This document shows, in pieces, positions 7,114 through 14,986 of a stretch of DNA of 35,726 nt; position 1 is the stretch's first letter; the number at the start of each line of letters is the position of its first letter. Source of the DNA: a virus; the IMG/VR virus record IMGVR_UViG_3300050821_014794, positions 1 to 35,726 of that record. The stretch is one strand, 5' to 3'. The notes under the pieces were generated by a model. It searched no databases, was not told where the DNA came from, and saw only the letters and a program-made list of their open reading frames with translations. Both the position numbers and the translations under genes were made by a program.

Positions 7114-7875
7114 ATGTCAATAATTAATGCAGTCGCTAATCAGGCGCTCACCACTACGAGCTCGCCAACATTTAATGCGCTAACTCTTACAAATCCATTA
7201 ACTTTAGCCAATGGAGGCTCTAATGCGAGTTTGACAGCCTCTAATGGAGGAATTATTTATTCCTCAGCCAGTGCTATGGGTGTTTTGTCAGGAACCAGTA
7301 CAGCTAACCAAATTCTATTATCAGGAAGCAGCACGACACCTGCATGGTCTACGGCCACATATCCTGCAACAACCACAATAAATCAAATACTTTATTCAAG
7401 TTCTGCTAATGTTATTGCAGGAATAACTACCGCAGATAATGGGATATTAATTACAGGAACTACTGGAATACCTTCCATATTAGCCAATGGTACGGCAGGA
7501 TATGTATTAACTGCTAATAGTGGTGCTCCTCCATCATGGCAAGTAATTCCCACACAAGATTTAGCATGGGCTGCCAATGCCAGTAGCTCAATTAGTGCAG
7601 CAGTTGGGGTAGGATATGTATTAACATCTGGCTCTGCAACCACTGTTACATTACCGACCACATTTGCAGTAGGCCAACAAATTGGTGTACAAGGTGAAGG
7701 AGCTGCCTGGACCGTTGATATAGGCGCATCAACTAACGTGAAGCAATTTGGTAATACCTATACAACAAGCATTGCGAGCGCTAACAATACCGATTCAGTG
7801 ATTTTTATTGGAATTGTTGCCAATACTACATGGGCCATGCTTTCTCTTGTGACCACTGGCTTTACAGCTTCATAA
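7114..7875 (+). CDS. Fibre protein B with the shared C-terminal domain
   Basis: 253 aa with a GAGGTGAA ribosome site. The N-terminal 145 residues are Ser/Thr/Ala/Gly-rich and quasi-repetitive (NQILLSGSS, NQILYSSSAN, NGILITGTTG), as in fibrous phage proteins. Residues about 150-253 are the same C-terminal domain as fibre protein A, with TVTLPTTFAVGQ, IVANTTWA and the end TTGFTAS. It sits 14 nt after gene A and 11 nt before the next gene, so it is in the same operon. A role as a minor fibre or tip protein is inferred. Confidence 0.65.
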   Translation: MSIINAVANQALTTTSSPTFNALTLTNPLTLANGGSNASLTASNGGIIYSSASAMGVLSGTSTANQILLSGSSTTPAWSTATYPATTTINQILYSSSANVIAGITTADNGILITGTTGIPSILANGTAGYVLTANSGAPPSWQVIPTQDLAWAANASSSISAAVGVGYVLTSGSATTVTLPTTFAVGQQIGVQGEGAAWTVDIGASTNVKQFGNTYTTSIASANNTDSVIFIGIVANTTWAMLSLVTTGFTAS

Positions 7876-7886
7876 AGGAATAAGTG

Positions 7887-8435
7887 ATGACAACAATTAA
7901 TCCTATCGGAAATGGACTTAGTGGCACCACAGGAACAGGAAATTTCGTGGGAGCTAATACACCTACTCTTATAACTCCGGTTTTAGGTGCAGCTACTGCT
8001 ACGAGTATTAATTTTGGTGGAAGCAGCTTAAGTAATTATGTGGCAGAAACAAACTGGACACCGACATTTAGCTTTTTATCGCCTGGAAATTTAAGTGTCG
8101 TTTATGCAACACAGACAGGAGTTTATGTACGAATTGGTGCTGCGGTTTATTATGCATTTACATTAGTAGCTACCCCTACGTTCACTACTGCATCAAGTCT
8201 TGCATTTATAAATGGACTACCAATTAATGCAGGAACTACTACTGGATATATTGGTTCTTGCCTATCCAATGCGATAACCTTTACAGGATATCTTGGATTA
8301 CAAAATGCCGGTGGCACAGGATATATGTATATATATCAATCTTTATCATCAGCAGGAAGTGGTTTTTTAGCAACAACTAACTTTACCTCAGGTGTCCAAT
8401 TTACAGTTGTAGGCTCAGGATTTTATTTTGTTTAA
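7887..8435 (+). CDS. Fibre-like protein C
   Basis: 182 aa from ATG 7887 (AAGGA then 6-7 nt, the same start layout as gene A). It opens with a fibre-type repeat region (GTGNFVGANTPTLITPVLGAA) and continues as a beta-rich, aromatic-rich globular region, from WTPTFSFLSPGNL to GSGFYFV. It lacks the TTGF-type domain of A and B. It is the last gene before an AT-rich gap with a promoter-like sequence. Likely a receptor-binding tip or a fibre partner. Confidence 0.6.
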   Translation: MTTINPIGNGLSGTTGTGNFVGANTPTLITPVLGAATATSINFGGSSLSNYVAETNWTPTFSFLSPGNLSVVYATQTGVYVRIGAAVYYAFTLVATPTFTTASSLAFINGLPINAGTTTGYIGSCLSNAITFTGYLGLQNAGGTGYMYIYQSLSSAGSGFLATTNFTSGVQFTVVGSGFYFV

Positions 8436-8460
8436 AATAAATTCGGACTCTAGTAATTAT

Positions 8461-8488
8461 TTGCTTTTTAATTTATGTTATTTATAGA
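8461..8488 (+). promoter_or_regulatory. Candidate promoter for the small-gene cluster
   Basis: TTGCTT, a 16-nt spacer, then TATAGA, in the AT-rich gap after the fibre genes. The next ATG is about 36 nt further on. Confidence 0.45.
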
Positions 8489-8523
8489 GAAGTTTCATTT
8501 CATTGTAGATAAAAGGATTTACT

Positions 8524-8751
8524 ATGTCAGATAGGGTATTACACGATCGAGCTAACATTTTACGCGAAGAATACAACAAATCACGTCAAAATGTTTTATT
8601 ACTTACTGAACAATTAGAACAAGCTAAAAATCACTGCCTTACAGTGACAGGGCATTTGAATGAAGTGACTTATTTGATATCTGAAGAACAAAAGAAATCT
8701 CAATCTAATGGAGAAGATAATGGCGAAGTTAACGACCAAACAACGGAATAA
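8524..8751 (+). CDS. 75-aa coiled-coil protein
   Basis: AAAGGAT lies upstream of the ATG. Residues about 5-55 form one long amphipathic helix with heptads (LLLTEQLEQAKN, HLNEVTYLISEEQKK), followed by a polar, acidic tail. There is no membrane segment. It overlaps the next gene by 32 bases, a sign of coupled translation. No family is recognised; it could be a small virion-assembly or chaperone-like protein for the fibres. Confidence 0.55.
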   Translation: MSDRVLHDRANILREEYNKSRQNVLLLTEQLEQAKNHCLTVTGHLNEVTYLISEEQKKSQSNGEDNGEVNDQTTE

Positions 8752-8944
8752 GTTACCAAAATCCGATTTTGGATTACCTGGAAGTGAAAAATATCCTATG
8801 CCAGATAAGGCTCACGCAAAAAATGCCAAAGCACGCGCCACACAAATGGAAAATAAAGGAAAACTTTCTGAAAGTTCAAAAGCCAAGATTGATGCCAAGG
8901 CCAATCGAATTCTTGATGGTGGAAAAAGAGGAGGAAAAGGATAA
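8720..8944 (+). CDS. Small phage protein, DUF6582-like
   Basis: 74 aa from ATG 8720, where GGAG sits 6 nt upstream; ATG 8708 contains that ribosome site. The motif FGLPGSEKYPMPDKAHAKNA, followed by spaced basic residues and SKAKIDAKANRIL, matches a short family often found near phage structural genes (DUF6582-like). The charge is strongly basic. The stop and the next start overlap (TAATG). Its molecular role is not known. Confidence 0.6.
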   Translation: MAKLTTKQRNKLPKSDFGLPGSEKYPMPDKAHAKNAKARATQMENKGKLSESSKAKIDAKANRILDGGKRGGKG

Positions 8945-9129
8945 TGAGTTTATTGACTTCGTTTATAACTAATCAATTGATTAAGACTCTAGAGTCTCAA
9001 TTTGCAGCTCATGAGCCACAAATGCAGATGGCTTTTGTCGCTGAAGTTGCAGCAGCACTCAATGATGTGATGTCATGGGTTAATGCAAAGGTTCAAACCA
9101 CAACAACTCAACCCACTCAAACTAAATAA
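8944..9129 (+). CDS. 61-aa helical protein
   Basis: Starts in the stop of the previous gene (TAATG), so it is translationally coupled. Sequence features: an amphipathic helix (LTSFITNQLIKTLESQF), a second helix (FVAEVAAALNDVMSWV) and a Thr/Gln tail. There is no signal peptide. No family is recognised. It is part of the run of very small genes between fibre genes. Confidence 0.55.
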   Translation: MSLLTSFITNQLIKTLESQFAAHEPQMQMAFVAEVAAALNDVMSWVNAKVQTTTTQPTQTK

Positions 9130-9137
9130 GGACTATC

Positions 9138-9239
9138 ATGAAAAAAGATTCAAAGAAAATGCCTGAGAAAAGAAAGCCAATGGAAAAGAAAGAGGAAAAG
9201 AAAAAGCATAAAGAAAAAATGAAGAAGGACTGTTACTAA
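9138..9239 (+). CDS. 33-aa lysine-rich micro-protein
   Basis: Begins MKKDSKKMPEKRKPMEKK and is about half Lys or Arg, with many Glu residues. AAGGA lies 7 nt before the ATG, and the next gene follows 10 nt later, so it fits the operon well. The composition suggests an unstructured nucleic-acid-binding peptide. It could also be a chance low-complexity ORF, but its place and ribosome site favour a real gene. Confidence 0.5.
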   Translation: MKKDSKKMPEKRKPMEKKEEKKKHKEKMKKDCY

Positions 9240-9249
9240 GGAGCTTAAC

Positions 9250-9456
9250 ATGGCTTACGATGACATACCGAGAAAAAAGATAGAAATTCGTGAGGATTGT
9301 CTCAGGTATGAGAGTCACGATGAGTTGATAGAAAAAGGTGGAGATGCAGGAAGATGCGGGGTCAGAACTGACGTGCTCGCTGAAGGTGTTGGTTATTTAG
9401 GTATGGATGATATAGATAGAATTAGAAGGAAAAATTTAAAACATAGAACCCGATAA
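9250..9456 (+). CDS. 68-aa hypothetical protein
   Basis: An AAGGAG ribosome site precedes the ATG. The protein is hydrophilic and charged (IPRKKIEIREDCLRYESHDE, then GMDDIDRIRRKNLKHRTR at the end), with two Cys and a Gly-rich middle. There is no membrane segment and no recognised family. It lies 17 nt before the repeat-containing fibre gene and is probably co-transcribed with it. Confidence 0.55.
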   Translation: MAYDDIPRKKIEIREDCLRYESHDELIEKGGDAGRCGVRTDVLAEGVGYLGMDDIDRIRRKNLKHRTR

Positions 9457-9473
9457 TTTATACGGAGATAATA

Positions 9474-10640
9474 ATGATTACATCGATTAAAAGGGAATTT
9501 AATCTATTTCCTAATATTGTTGGTATCGTGACTACTGACGATCTTACAGTCATAACCACAGCAGGATATTTCAGCACCCAATTAGCCACTGTTGAATTAT
9601 TAAATAACGGTGTGTGGCAATGGGAAATTGAAGATATAGTTTTAATCTATTATGCAACTAATTTAATTGGATGGTTTACCTATGATGCTACTACTGACGC
9701 TTTTGTTTCAGTCGCTGCAAATGGCGGTTTATCTAATACTTTACCCTCCGGAGATATTTTTGTAGGGAATGCTTCCAATGTTGCAACACCTACAGCAGTT
9801 ACTGGTATTTTGGCAATAACCAATGCCGGTGTGACTTCAATTCCAGCCGCATCTGGAGATATCTTAGTAGGAAATGCAGGTGGAGACGCTGTTCCAGTGG
9901 CAATGACTGGAAGTGTAGCAATAAGTAATACAGGTGTTACCACCATTCCATTAACATCAGCTCATATATTAGTAGGTAGCTCAGGTAACCTCGCAGCGTC
10001 TGTTGCCATGAGTGGACTTGTTGCTATTACCAATGCTGGGGTTACCTCCATACCTTTAGCCTCTGCTGATATATTAGTAGGTAGTGCGGGTGGTGCTGCT
10101 GCAGCTGTTGCGGTAACAGGGGATGTTACTATATCCAATTCAGGTGTCACAACCATTGGCTCAGGCGCTGTAACTGGCTCAAAAATTGCTAATAATGCTG
10201 TTGATTATGCGCAAATAGCTTTAGACGTCGCCGCTACTGCTACAGTGACCTTGACTGCTGCTCAAATCAAAGCGCTTTATGATACGCCCGTGCAATTAAT
10301 TGCAGCCCCTGGCTCAGGGAAGCTCATTCTTATCGACAGCATCCTTTGGGATATTGCATTTGTGACTACTCAATACACGGCAGGTGGCGCAATACAAGCT
10401 CAATACGGTAACTCAGCACACGGTGCTGGATCGCCCGCATCAGCATCAATCGCAGCAGCCACACTCAATGGTGTTGCAGCTAGTGGATATTTAGCTAATG
10501 GCTCAGGTGCTGCTACGTTAAATGCTCCTGCAACTGTTTTAAATACAGCAGTCTACCTATCGAATGCTACTCAAGATTTTGCATCTGGTGACAGTACCGT
10601 TACATTATATGTTCGGTATCGAGTAGTAACCCCTGCTTAA
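9474..10640 (+). CDS. Fibre protein with four 35-residue repeats
   Basis: 388 aa. Residues 1-90 form a globular N-terminal domain with many aromatic residues (NGVWQWEIEDIVLIYY, GWFTYDATTDAF). Residues 92-231 are four exact-length repeats of 35 aa with the core SGDILVGNAGG, VAMTG and ISNTGVTTIP, a pattern seen in phage fibre shafts. A GSKIANNAVDYAQI segment links to a beta-rich C-terminal head (from about 250) with LTAAQIKALYDTPVQLI and an RYRVV end. It probably forms a trimeric shaft with a receptor-binding head. It is followed by a strong terminator. Confidence 0.7.
   Translation: MITSIKREFNLFPNIVGIVTTDDLTVITTAGYFSTQLATVELLNNGVWQWEIEDIVLIYYATNLIGWFTYDATTDAFVSVAANGGLSNTLPSGDIFVGNASNVATPTAVTGILAITNAGVTSIPAASGDILVGNAGGDAVPVAMTGSVAISNTGVTTIPLTSAHILVGSSGNLAASVAMSGLVAITNAGVTSIPLASADILVGSAGGAAAAVAVTGDVTISNSGVTTIGSGAVTGSKIANNAVDYAQIALDVAATATVTLTAAQIKALYDTPVQLIAAPGSGKLILIDSILWDIAFVTTQYTAGGAIQAQYGNSAHGAGSPASASIAAATLNGVAASGYLANGSGAATLNAPATVLNTAVYLSNATQDFASGDSTVTLYVRYRVVTPA
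9747..10166 (+). repeat. Four 105-bp coding repeats in the fibre gene
   Basis: Four back-to-back units encode residues 92-126, 127-161, 162-196 and 197-231 of the fibre protein. Units 1 and 3 share AITNAGVTSIP; units 2 and 4 share ISNTGVTTI or ISNSGVTTI. This alternation suggests that a two-unit block was duplicated. Confidence 0.8.
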
Positions 10641-10647
10641 TCTCAAT

Positions 10648-10673
10648 AGGCTCCTTCGGGAGCCTTAATTTTT
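10648..10673 (+). terminator. Rho-independent terminator after the fibre gene
   Basis: GGCTCC, a TTCG tetraloop, then GGAGCC, followed by TTAATTTTT. It is a compact, stable hairpin 8 nt after the fibre stop. The lysozyme ATG is only 13 nt further on, so lysozyme expression would depend on read-through or anti-termination. Confidence 0.85.
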
Positions 10674-10685
10674 AGGGATTATATA

Positions 10686-11084
10686 ATGACCGACATACAA
10701 ACATGGATTAAACAATGTGAAGGTTTAAAATTAACTCCCTATTATGACACTACAGGGCATTTAACTATTGGTTGGGGAAGAAATTTAACGGTCGGAATAC
10801 GGTTGGATGAGGCGGAATTTCTCTTTCAAAATGATTTCAGGCAAACCCTTTCTGAGCTACAAATTTGCGACTGGTATGATAATCTACCTCCCAATGTTAA
10901 AAATGCATTAATTAATATGAATTTTAATCTAGGAATAAGTAAACTATTAGAATTTACAAATATGATCACTGCACTAAAAGAAAAAGATTTTACAAAGGCC
11001 GCTCAAGAAGTGCTCAATAGCGAATGGGCGAAACAAGTTGGAGATCGAGCAAAAGATGTGGCTCTCATGATAAGACAGGCATAA
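10686..11084 (+). CDS. T4-type lysozyme (GH24 endolysin)
   Basis: 132 aa. It hydrolyses the glycan strands of peptidoglycan to release progeny. The catalytic set of T4 lysozyme (E11, D20, T26) is matched by E12, D21 and T27 in CEGLKLTPYYDTTGHLTIGWG. The second lobe has the NVKNALINMNFNLG motif typical of the family. There is no signal peptide or signal-anchor, so it should stay in the cytoplasm until a holin opens the membrane. It is shorter than T4 lysozyme (164 aa) but has both lobes. It lies just after a terminator and one base before the nuclease gene. Confidence 0.92.
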   Translation: MTDIQTWIKQCEGLKLTPYYDTTGHLTIGWGRNLTVGIRLDEAEFLFQNDFRQTLSELQICDWYDNLPPNVKNALINMNFNLGISKLLEFTNMITALKEKDFTKAAQEVLNSEWAKQVGDRAKDVALMIRQA

Positions 11085-11495
11085 ATGATGCACGCAGAAC
11101 AAGCCGATCACATCAACATCGTTAATTGGTTCAATTATCAATTTCCAGAGCTTGCTCCTGACTTTCATCATTTTGCTAATGAAAGACGATGCTCCGTGCA
11201 ACAAGGGCGCCTTTTAAAGCGCATGGGAGTAAAAAAAGGAGTCGCTGATTTTTTCTTAGCCTTTCCAATGAACCATAAAGGAGGTCTTTGGATTGAATTA
11301 AAAGTGGGTAAAAATAAACCCTCCAAAGAACAATTGGAATTTTTAGAACGAAAAGTAGCCCGAGGATATGAAGCGCACGTTACTTGGGGATTTGAAGGAG
11401 CTAAAGAATTGATATCTTCCTATTTGTACGATTACACTTCTAATAGGCATAAATATAATCCAAAAAAGCTGTCTGATTCTGAACCAGTTTGTTGA
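11085..11495 (+). CDS. VRR-NUC domain nuclease
   Basis: 136 aa, starting at ATG 11085 directly after the lysozyme stop (a second ATG follows at 11088). It shows the VRR-NUC pattern of the PD-(D/E)XK superfamily: an N-terminal Glu (E5), KKGVADFFLAF with D55, then LWIELKVGKNKPS with E71 and K73, a Gln (Q83) and a late WGFEGA strand-helix. Phage proteins of this family cut branched or flap DNA, and some serve as junction resolvases before packaging. That role would fit here, beside late genes. A hairpin overlaps the stop codon. Confidence 0.85.
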   Translation: MMHAEQADHINIVNWFNYQFPELAPDFHHFANERRCSVQQGRLLKRMGVKKGVADFFLAFPMNHKGGLWIELKVGKNKPSKEQLEFLERKVARGYEAHVTWGFEGAKELISSYLYDYTSNRHKYNPKKLSDSEPVC

Positions 11496-11506
11496 ACTGG
11501 ATTTGT
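11484..11506 (+). terminator. Weak terminator-like hairpin at the end of the nuclease gene
   Basis: CCAGTT, loop TGTTG, then AACTGG, followed by ATTTGT. The stem overlaps the TGA stop and the T-run is poor. It sits in the convergent gap 11496-11602, which otherwise holds no gene I can support. Confidence 0.3.
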
Positions 11507-11602
11507 ACAGAATTTTATTTAACCTAATTAACTTATCATTAATCTATTTGTATTCAATAGTTACTAAAAACCCACTAAGTCTGATTATCTGCATTATCAG
11601 GC

Positions 11603-11845
11603 CTAGCGAATTATTTCCCATCTTATTCCTCTTGTTATAAAATCAACATATCTGTAAAGAATTTGCGTTTCTTGTAATTGACATAAAATATCCTCCGTGA
11701 GAGGACATCTAAGAGAGAAATATAATAAATCCATATCAGCTTCAAAATCAGCCTTCACATGCGCGGCTAATCTAAATTTAATAAAATTATAATCATGATG
11801 ATGATCCTCGTCATTCGATTCTATTAACAAATATTGATAAGCCAT
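11603..11845 (-). CDS. 80-aa hypothetical protein, last gene of the left operon
   Basis: Starts MAYQYLLIESNDEDHHHD and holds a short His/Asp/Glu-rich stretch that could bind metal, followed by alternating hydrophobic and charged residues (FIKFRLAAHV, DLLYFSLRC) and the end RGIRWEIIR. There is no membrane segment. The family is not recognised. The gap upstream (11846-11890) is very AT-rich. It is the promoter-distal gene of the operon and faces the nuclease gene. Confidence 0.5.
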   Translation of the reverse strand: MAYQYLLIESNDEDHHHDYNFIKFRLAAHVKADFEADMDLLYFSLRCPLTEDILCQLQETQILYRYVDFITRGIRWEIIR

Positions 11846-11890
11846 AATATAAACCTAATAATTAATAATTAAATGATTCGTATTTTAATT

Positions 11891-12157
11891 TTATTCATCC
11901 ACAATCTTATAAATACAATTTTTTGCATCCTTAAGAAATAAATCAACCAATTTTTTAAATAATTTATTTTCAATTTTATAATCAAATAATGACATCAATA
12001 TGGTATATATTAAAAAAAATTGTGAATTCCTGAATATATCGAATGCTTCTTCTGGATTTAATTTATTTTCTTCACAAATTTTAATAAATTTATTTTGATA
12101 ACTTTCAATAAGAATTTTTGTGTATAATCTGTGTAATTCTTTTTTATCCTCATTCAT
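11891..12157 (-). CDS. 88-aa helical hypothetical protein
   Basis: Its ATG overlaps the stop of the zinc-ribbon gene (ATGA), and GAGGGG sits just before it. The protein is helical and rich in Lys, Ile and Phe, with two likely amphipathic helices (YTKILIESYQNKFIKICEE and NKLFKKLVDLFLKD) and a hydrophobic middle (FFLIYTILMSLF) that may be buried or membrane-associated. No family is recognised. Confidence 0.5.
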   Translation of the reverse strand: MNEDKKELHRLYTKILIESYQNKFIKICEENKLNPEEAFDIFRNSQFFLIYTILMSLFDYKIENKLFKKLVDLFLKDAKNCIYKIVDE

Positions 12158-12381
12158 TCCAACCCCTCATATGAAACGTAGCCGCACTTATTGCATCTAT
12201 ATTCTGAAATGCCGCAATCAATACAATTGTTACTATTTCTCATGTAATTATGAACACAATAGTTTTCAATCATGCCATTTATTTTTAAATACAATCCAGA
12301 AATATTTATAGAATCTTCATCAACAGATATTTGCAAATGCATTAATATATTTTCTAATTCATCTTTAGTGAAGTCATTCAT
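12154..12381 (-). CDS. 75-aa zinc-ribbon protein
   Basis: An AAGGAAACAG ribosome site precedes the ATG. The N-terminal half is acidic and helical (MNDFTKDELENILMHLQI). The C-terminal half contains CVH, CIDCG and CNKCGYVSYEG, with two CxxC knuckles and a nearby Cys/His, as expected for a zinc ribbon. It is 20 nt downstream of the helicase and coupled to the next gene by ATGA. It may bind nucleic acid or a host protein; the partner is unknown. Confidence 0.6.
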   Translation of the reverse strand: MNDFTKDELENILMHLQISVDEDSINISGLYLKINGMIENYCVHNYMRNSNNCIDCGISEYRCNKCGYVSYEGLE

Positions 12382-12401
12382 TCTGTTTCCTTTATTGATC
12401 C

Positions 12402-14108
12402 TTAATCAAAAAATTTCTTTTTTATCCTCAATCCATCTTCATAAGGTGCAATAAGCAATCTATTCGGAGGGATGGCCGATTCTAGCATTTCTTTCACTTT
12501 ATCTCGATTATTCAAATGCATAAACCATGCAGAGGATTTCTTACAATGTTTTCTAACAAATTCGCCATAAAACATATTGCGAGATTTAGTGCTGCTTGGT
12601 GAATATCCTTCATGAATTCGAATAATATTTCCTTCATCATCTAGGCATTCATAATCACAGCTGACTCTAAACCCTGATTGGGGACCTGATATTCTAAATT
12701 TCACCTGGAGCACGAGTACTTCATGACTTTGAGGCTTTATTGATTCTAGAGTTAATTTTTCATTAGGATCGATAAGCTCGAACTCGCATACACGACAATG
12801 TCGTGACGATATATCATTTTTAATAGTACATTTTGGATTTGGGCACTCCTTAAATTCAAAATAATAATCACACCTTAATTCATTAATAAGTCCAATGCAT
12901 CGTCTCGCATTTTCAGTATTCCAAGTTTGACACGCAGGGCATTGAATGATTAGGGGTTTATCATTATCAATAGTTTGATTCACTGCTTTAATCAATAGAG
13001 GATCGTCCCAATCTCGATGGCGCTCAATATTGCCCGCAAAATCCAGTACTAACGCACTATATTTTTCTGTCGAAGGGGATAACCTAAGTACACGGCCAAG
13101 GGTTTGAATAAGCAATACGAGGCTTTCTGTGGGTCTAAGATAGGCAATCGTGTCATAGGCCGGGATATCTACTCCAACACTGATAATTGCGATATTGACT
13201 AAAAATCTAATTTCTCCCTGGCGTGCTTTCATGAGAATTTCCGTGCGTTCATCTTGCGGCGTTTCTCCTAAGATAATTGCTGACTCTTTTTCGGGTAGAT
13301 GGCTTAATATTTCAAAAGCATGTTTTTTGGTAGTTGCAAATAAGAATACTCCGAATCGTTTTTGTGACTCCATGATGTGAACGACTTGTTTGCAAATAAG
13401 TTCAGTTAACCGAGCGCTTTGTTCAACAACTGTTTCTAATTCTTTTTGATCGAATAGACCATTACTTTTAATTTTAACTTTGGAAAAATCAAGCATTAAT
13501 TGGGGATCGATTTCAAATTTTGGTTCAATTAAATAGCTGTCTTTAATTAATTTATCAGTCGTTATGTTTCCAACTTGAGTTTTGAATAAGCATTTATCGC
13601 CAACGATTTCAGTCCCCTTGAATCTGAAATTAGTCCCTGTGGCGCCCAAAAGCCGCATCTCTGGGTAGAGCTCTCTATAATGGCGCAAAATACGCATGAA
13701 TGTAGATCGATGATTAGAATAGTTAATAGCATGAGCCTCATCAACCACGATAAGATTAAACCTAATGTTCCCAATGGATTCATTTTTATTAATCCCATTT
13801 AAAATAGATTGAGGAGTTCCAAATACTATAGCTCCACTATCATCCTTAGAGTTAAGAGAAGCGCAATAAATAGTTGCAATACCTCCCTGGGATAGAAATG
13901 TTTCGCAATTATTTCTGACTAGCTCTGCATTATTAACAATACATAAAGCGCGTTTATTTGCATTTTGCATCGTTAATAAAATGGAAGCTATCATCAAGCT
14001 TTTTCCTGCACCTACACTTGCCATTAATAAAACCGGCTCATTATTAATCTTCAAAGATTGCCATGACTCTTTTACGGCATCATATTGATAGGGCCTTAAT
14101 TGTTTCAT
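12402..14108 (-). CDS. SF2 DEAH-box DNA helicase with zinc fingers
   Basis: 568 aa. It should use ATP to unwind or remodel DNA (or branched DNA) during replication or recombination. Motifs in order: RPYQYDAV near the N-terminus, Walker A SVGAGKS (31-37), DEAH in VVDEAH (121-126), GATGT (155-159), VNIAIISVGVDIP and QTLGRVLR (335-342, motif VI). After the helicase core come Cys pairs at 390/393, 404/413, 422/427 and 438/441, which suggest two zinc-binding knuckles, then an OB- or DUF-like C-terminal region. It resembles phage helicases of the UvsW/RadD type. Its start overlaps the HNH gene stop by 4 nt. Confidence 0.88.
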   Translation of the reverse strand: MKQLRPYQYDAVKESWQSLKINNEPVLLMASVGAGKSLMIASILLTMQNANKRALCIVNNAELVRNNCETFLSQGGIATIYCASLNSKDDSGAIVFGTPQSILNGINKNESIGNIRFNLIVVDEAHAINYSNHRSTFMRILRHYRELYPEMRLLGATGTNFRFKGTEIVGDKCLFKTQVGNITTDKLIKDSYLIEPKFEIDPQLMLDFSKVKIKSNGLFDQKELETVVEQSARLTELICKQVVHIMESQKRFGVFLFATTKKHAFEILSHLPEKESAIILGETPQDERTEILMKARQGEIRFLVNIAIISVGVDIPAYDTIAYLRPTESLVLLIQTLGRVLRLSPSTEKYSALVLDFAGNIERHRDWDDPLLIKAVNQTIDNDKPLIIQCPACQTWNTENARRCIGLINELRCDYYFEFKECPNPKCTIKNDISSRHCRVCEFELIDPNEKLTLESIKPQSHEVLVLQVKFRISGPQSGFRVSCDYECLDDEGNIIRIHEGYSPSSTKSRNMFYGEFVRKHCKKSSAWFMHLNNRDKVKEMLESAIPPNRLLIAPYEDGLRIKKKFFD

Positions 14109-14863
14109 TTATTTAATAATTCCCTCTTTGCTTTTAAGTAAGCTTCATGCGCTTCTTCAGCGGTTTCATATTTATCACCAATTCTTACTCTAGTTTTATT
14201 CGTAAATATATAGGCCGAGTATTTCTTCCCGTGCTTGTAAACACCAAGAAAACCAGTTTTATTCGTTTTAATTAAAGGTCGGGGATATCGTTCTAAAACT
14301 TTATTTTTTATTTCATTTGTAGAAAGTCCGGTGTATTTCAATTCGTTTAAAAAAACAGCGGCTTTCAGCGCAAGATCTCTATCGTTATATTCACCAATTA
14401 TTATATTTTTATCGTCTAATTCTCCTCTAACACAAAAAACCGTTCCTGATTTTAAATGTCTTTCATAAACTAATTTTAATTCTTTTGTTCTATTTGATAA
14501 TTTACTTCTAAAATGCGCGGATTCCTCTGCACATAGATTTTCTATTTTTGTGTTAACATGGTTACCGTCTATGAAAGAAACATACTTTGGCTTTTTTTTG
14601 TGATGGAAAATATAAATGGCATGAGCTAAAGATATTTGACCATCCTTTTTAGTCCTAGATAAATAAGCTGGTAAATGCATTTTAATGTAGGCATGCCCAT
14701 CACGAAAACAACTCACAAAATGACCTGCTATTTCTCCTTTATTCTTATTGCGCGTATCTTTTTTAAATATTAATTCTCCCTCTTTATATTCAAAATGCTC
14801 ATGCAAATAATCATAAATTAAATCAATTTCATTTTGTTCATATTGTTCATATTTTTTTACCAT
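14105..14863 (-). CDS. HNH endonuclease with AP2 DNA-binding domain
   Basis: 252 aa. Residues about 78-110 form an HNH_3-like core (LAHAIYIF, then FIDGNHVNTKIENL). Residues about 201-248 form an AP2-type DNA-binding domain (TGFLGVYKHGKKYSAYI, EEAHEAYLKAKREL), and residues about 140-180 look like a degenerate copy of it. This is the layout of free-standing phage homing endonucleases. The His normally seen before the Ile/Lys-Asp-Gly step is Phe here (VSFIDG), so activity is uncertain. The AT-rich gap 14864-14986 lies upstream and the ribosome site is poor. It overlaps the helicase start (ATGA), which is unusual for a selfish insertion. Confidence 0.85.
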   Translation of the reverse strand: MVKKYEQYEQNEIDLIYDYLHEHFEYKEGELIFKKDTRNKNKGEIAGHFVSCFRDGHAYIKMHLPAYLSRTKKDGQISLAHAIYIFHHKKKPKYVSFIDGNHVNTKIENLCAEESAHFRSKLSNRTKELKLVYERHLKSGTVFCVRGELDDKNIIIGEYNDRDLALKAAVFLNELKYTGLSTNEIKNKVLERYPRPLIKTNKTGFLGVYKHGKKYSAYIFTNKTRVRIGDKYETAEEAHEAYLKAKRELLNK

Positions 14864-14986
14864 AATTTTTCTGCTTTAATTATTTTTATTTCATATATCC
14901 ATATGAAAGTGTTAATTCATTTTTCAATTTCATCCATTTTTATTTGCCCATGACATTATTTTCAATGTATTGTTTTCCATTAATTT

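Noticed and set aside
7392-7661. Long minus-strand ORFs opposite the fibre genes (also near 5252, 9680 and 9962)
   Set aside because: They are low-complexity mirror frames of Ala/Thr/Val-rich fibre genes, with no ribosome sites.
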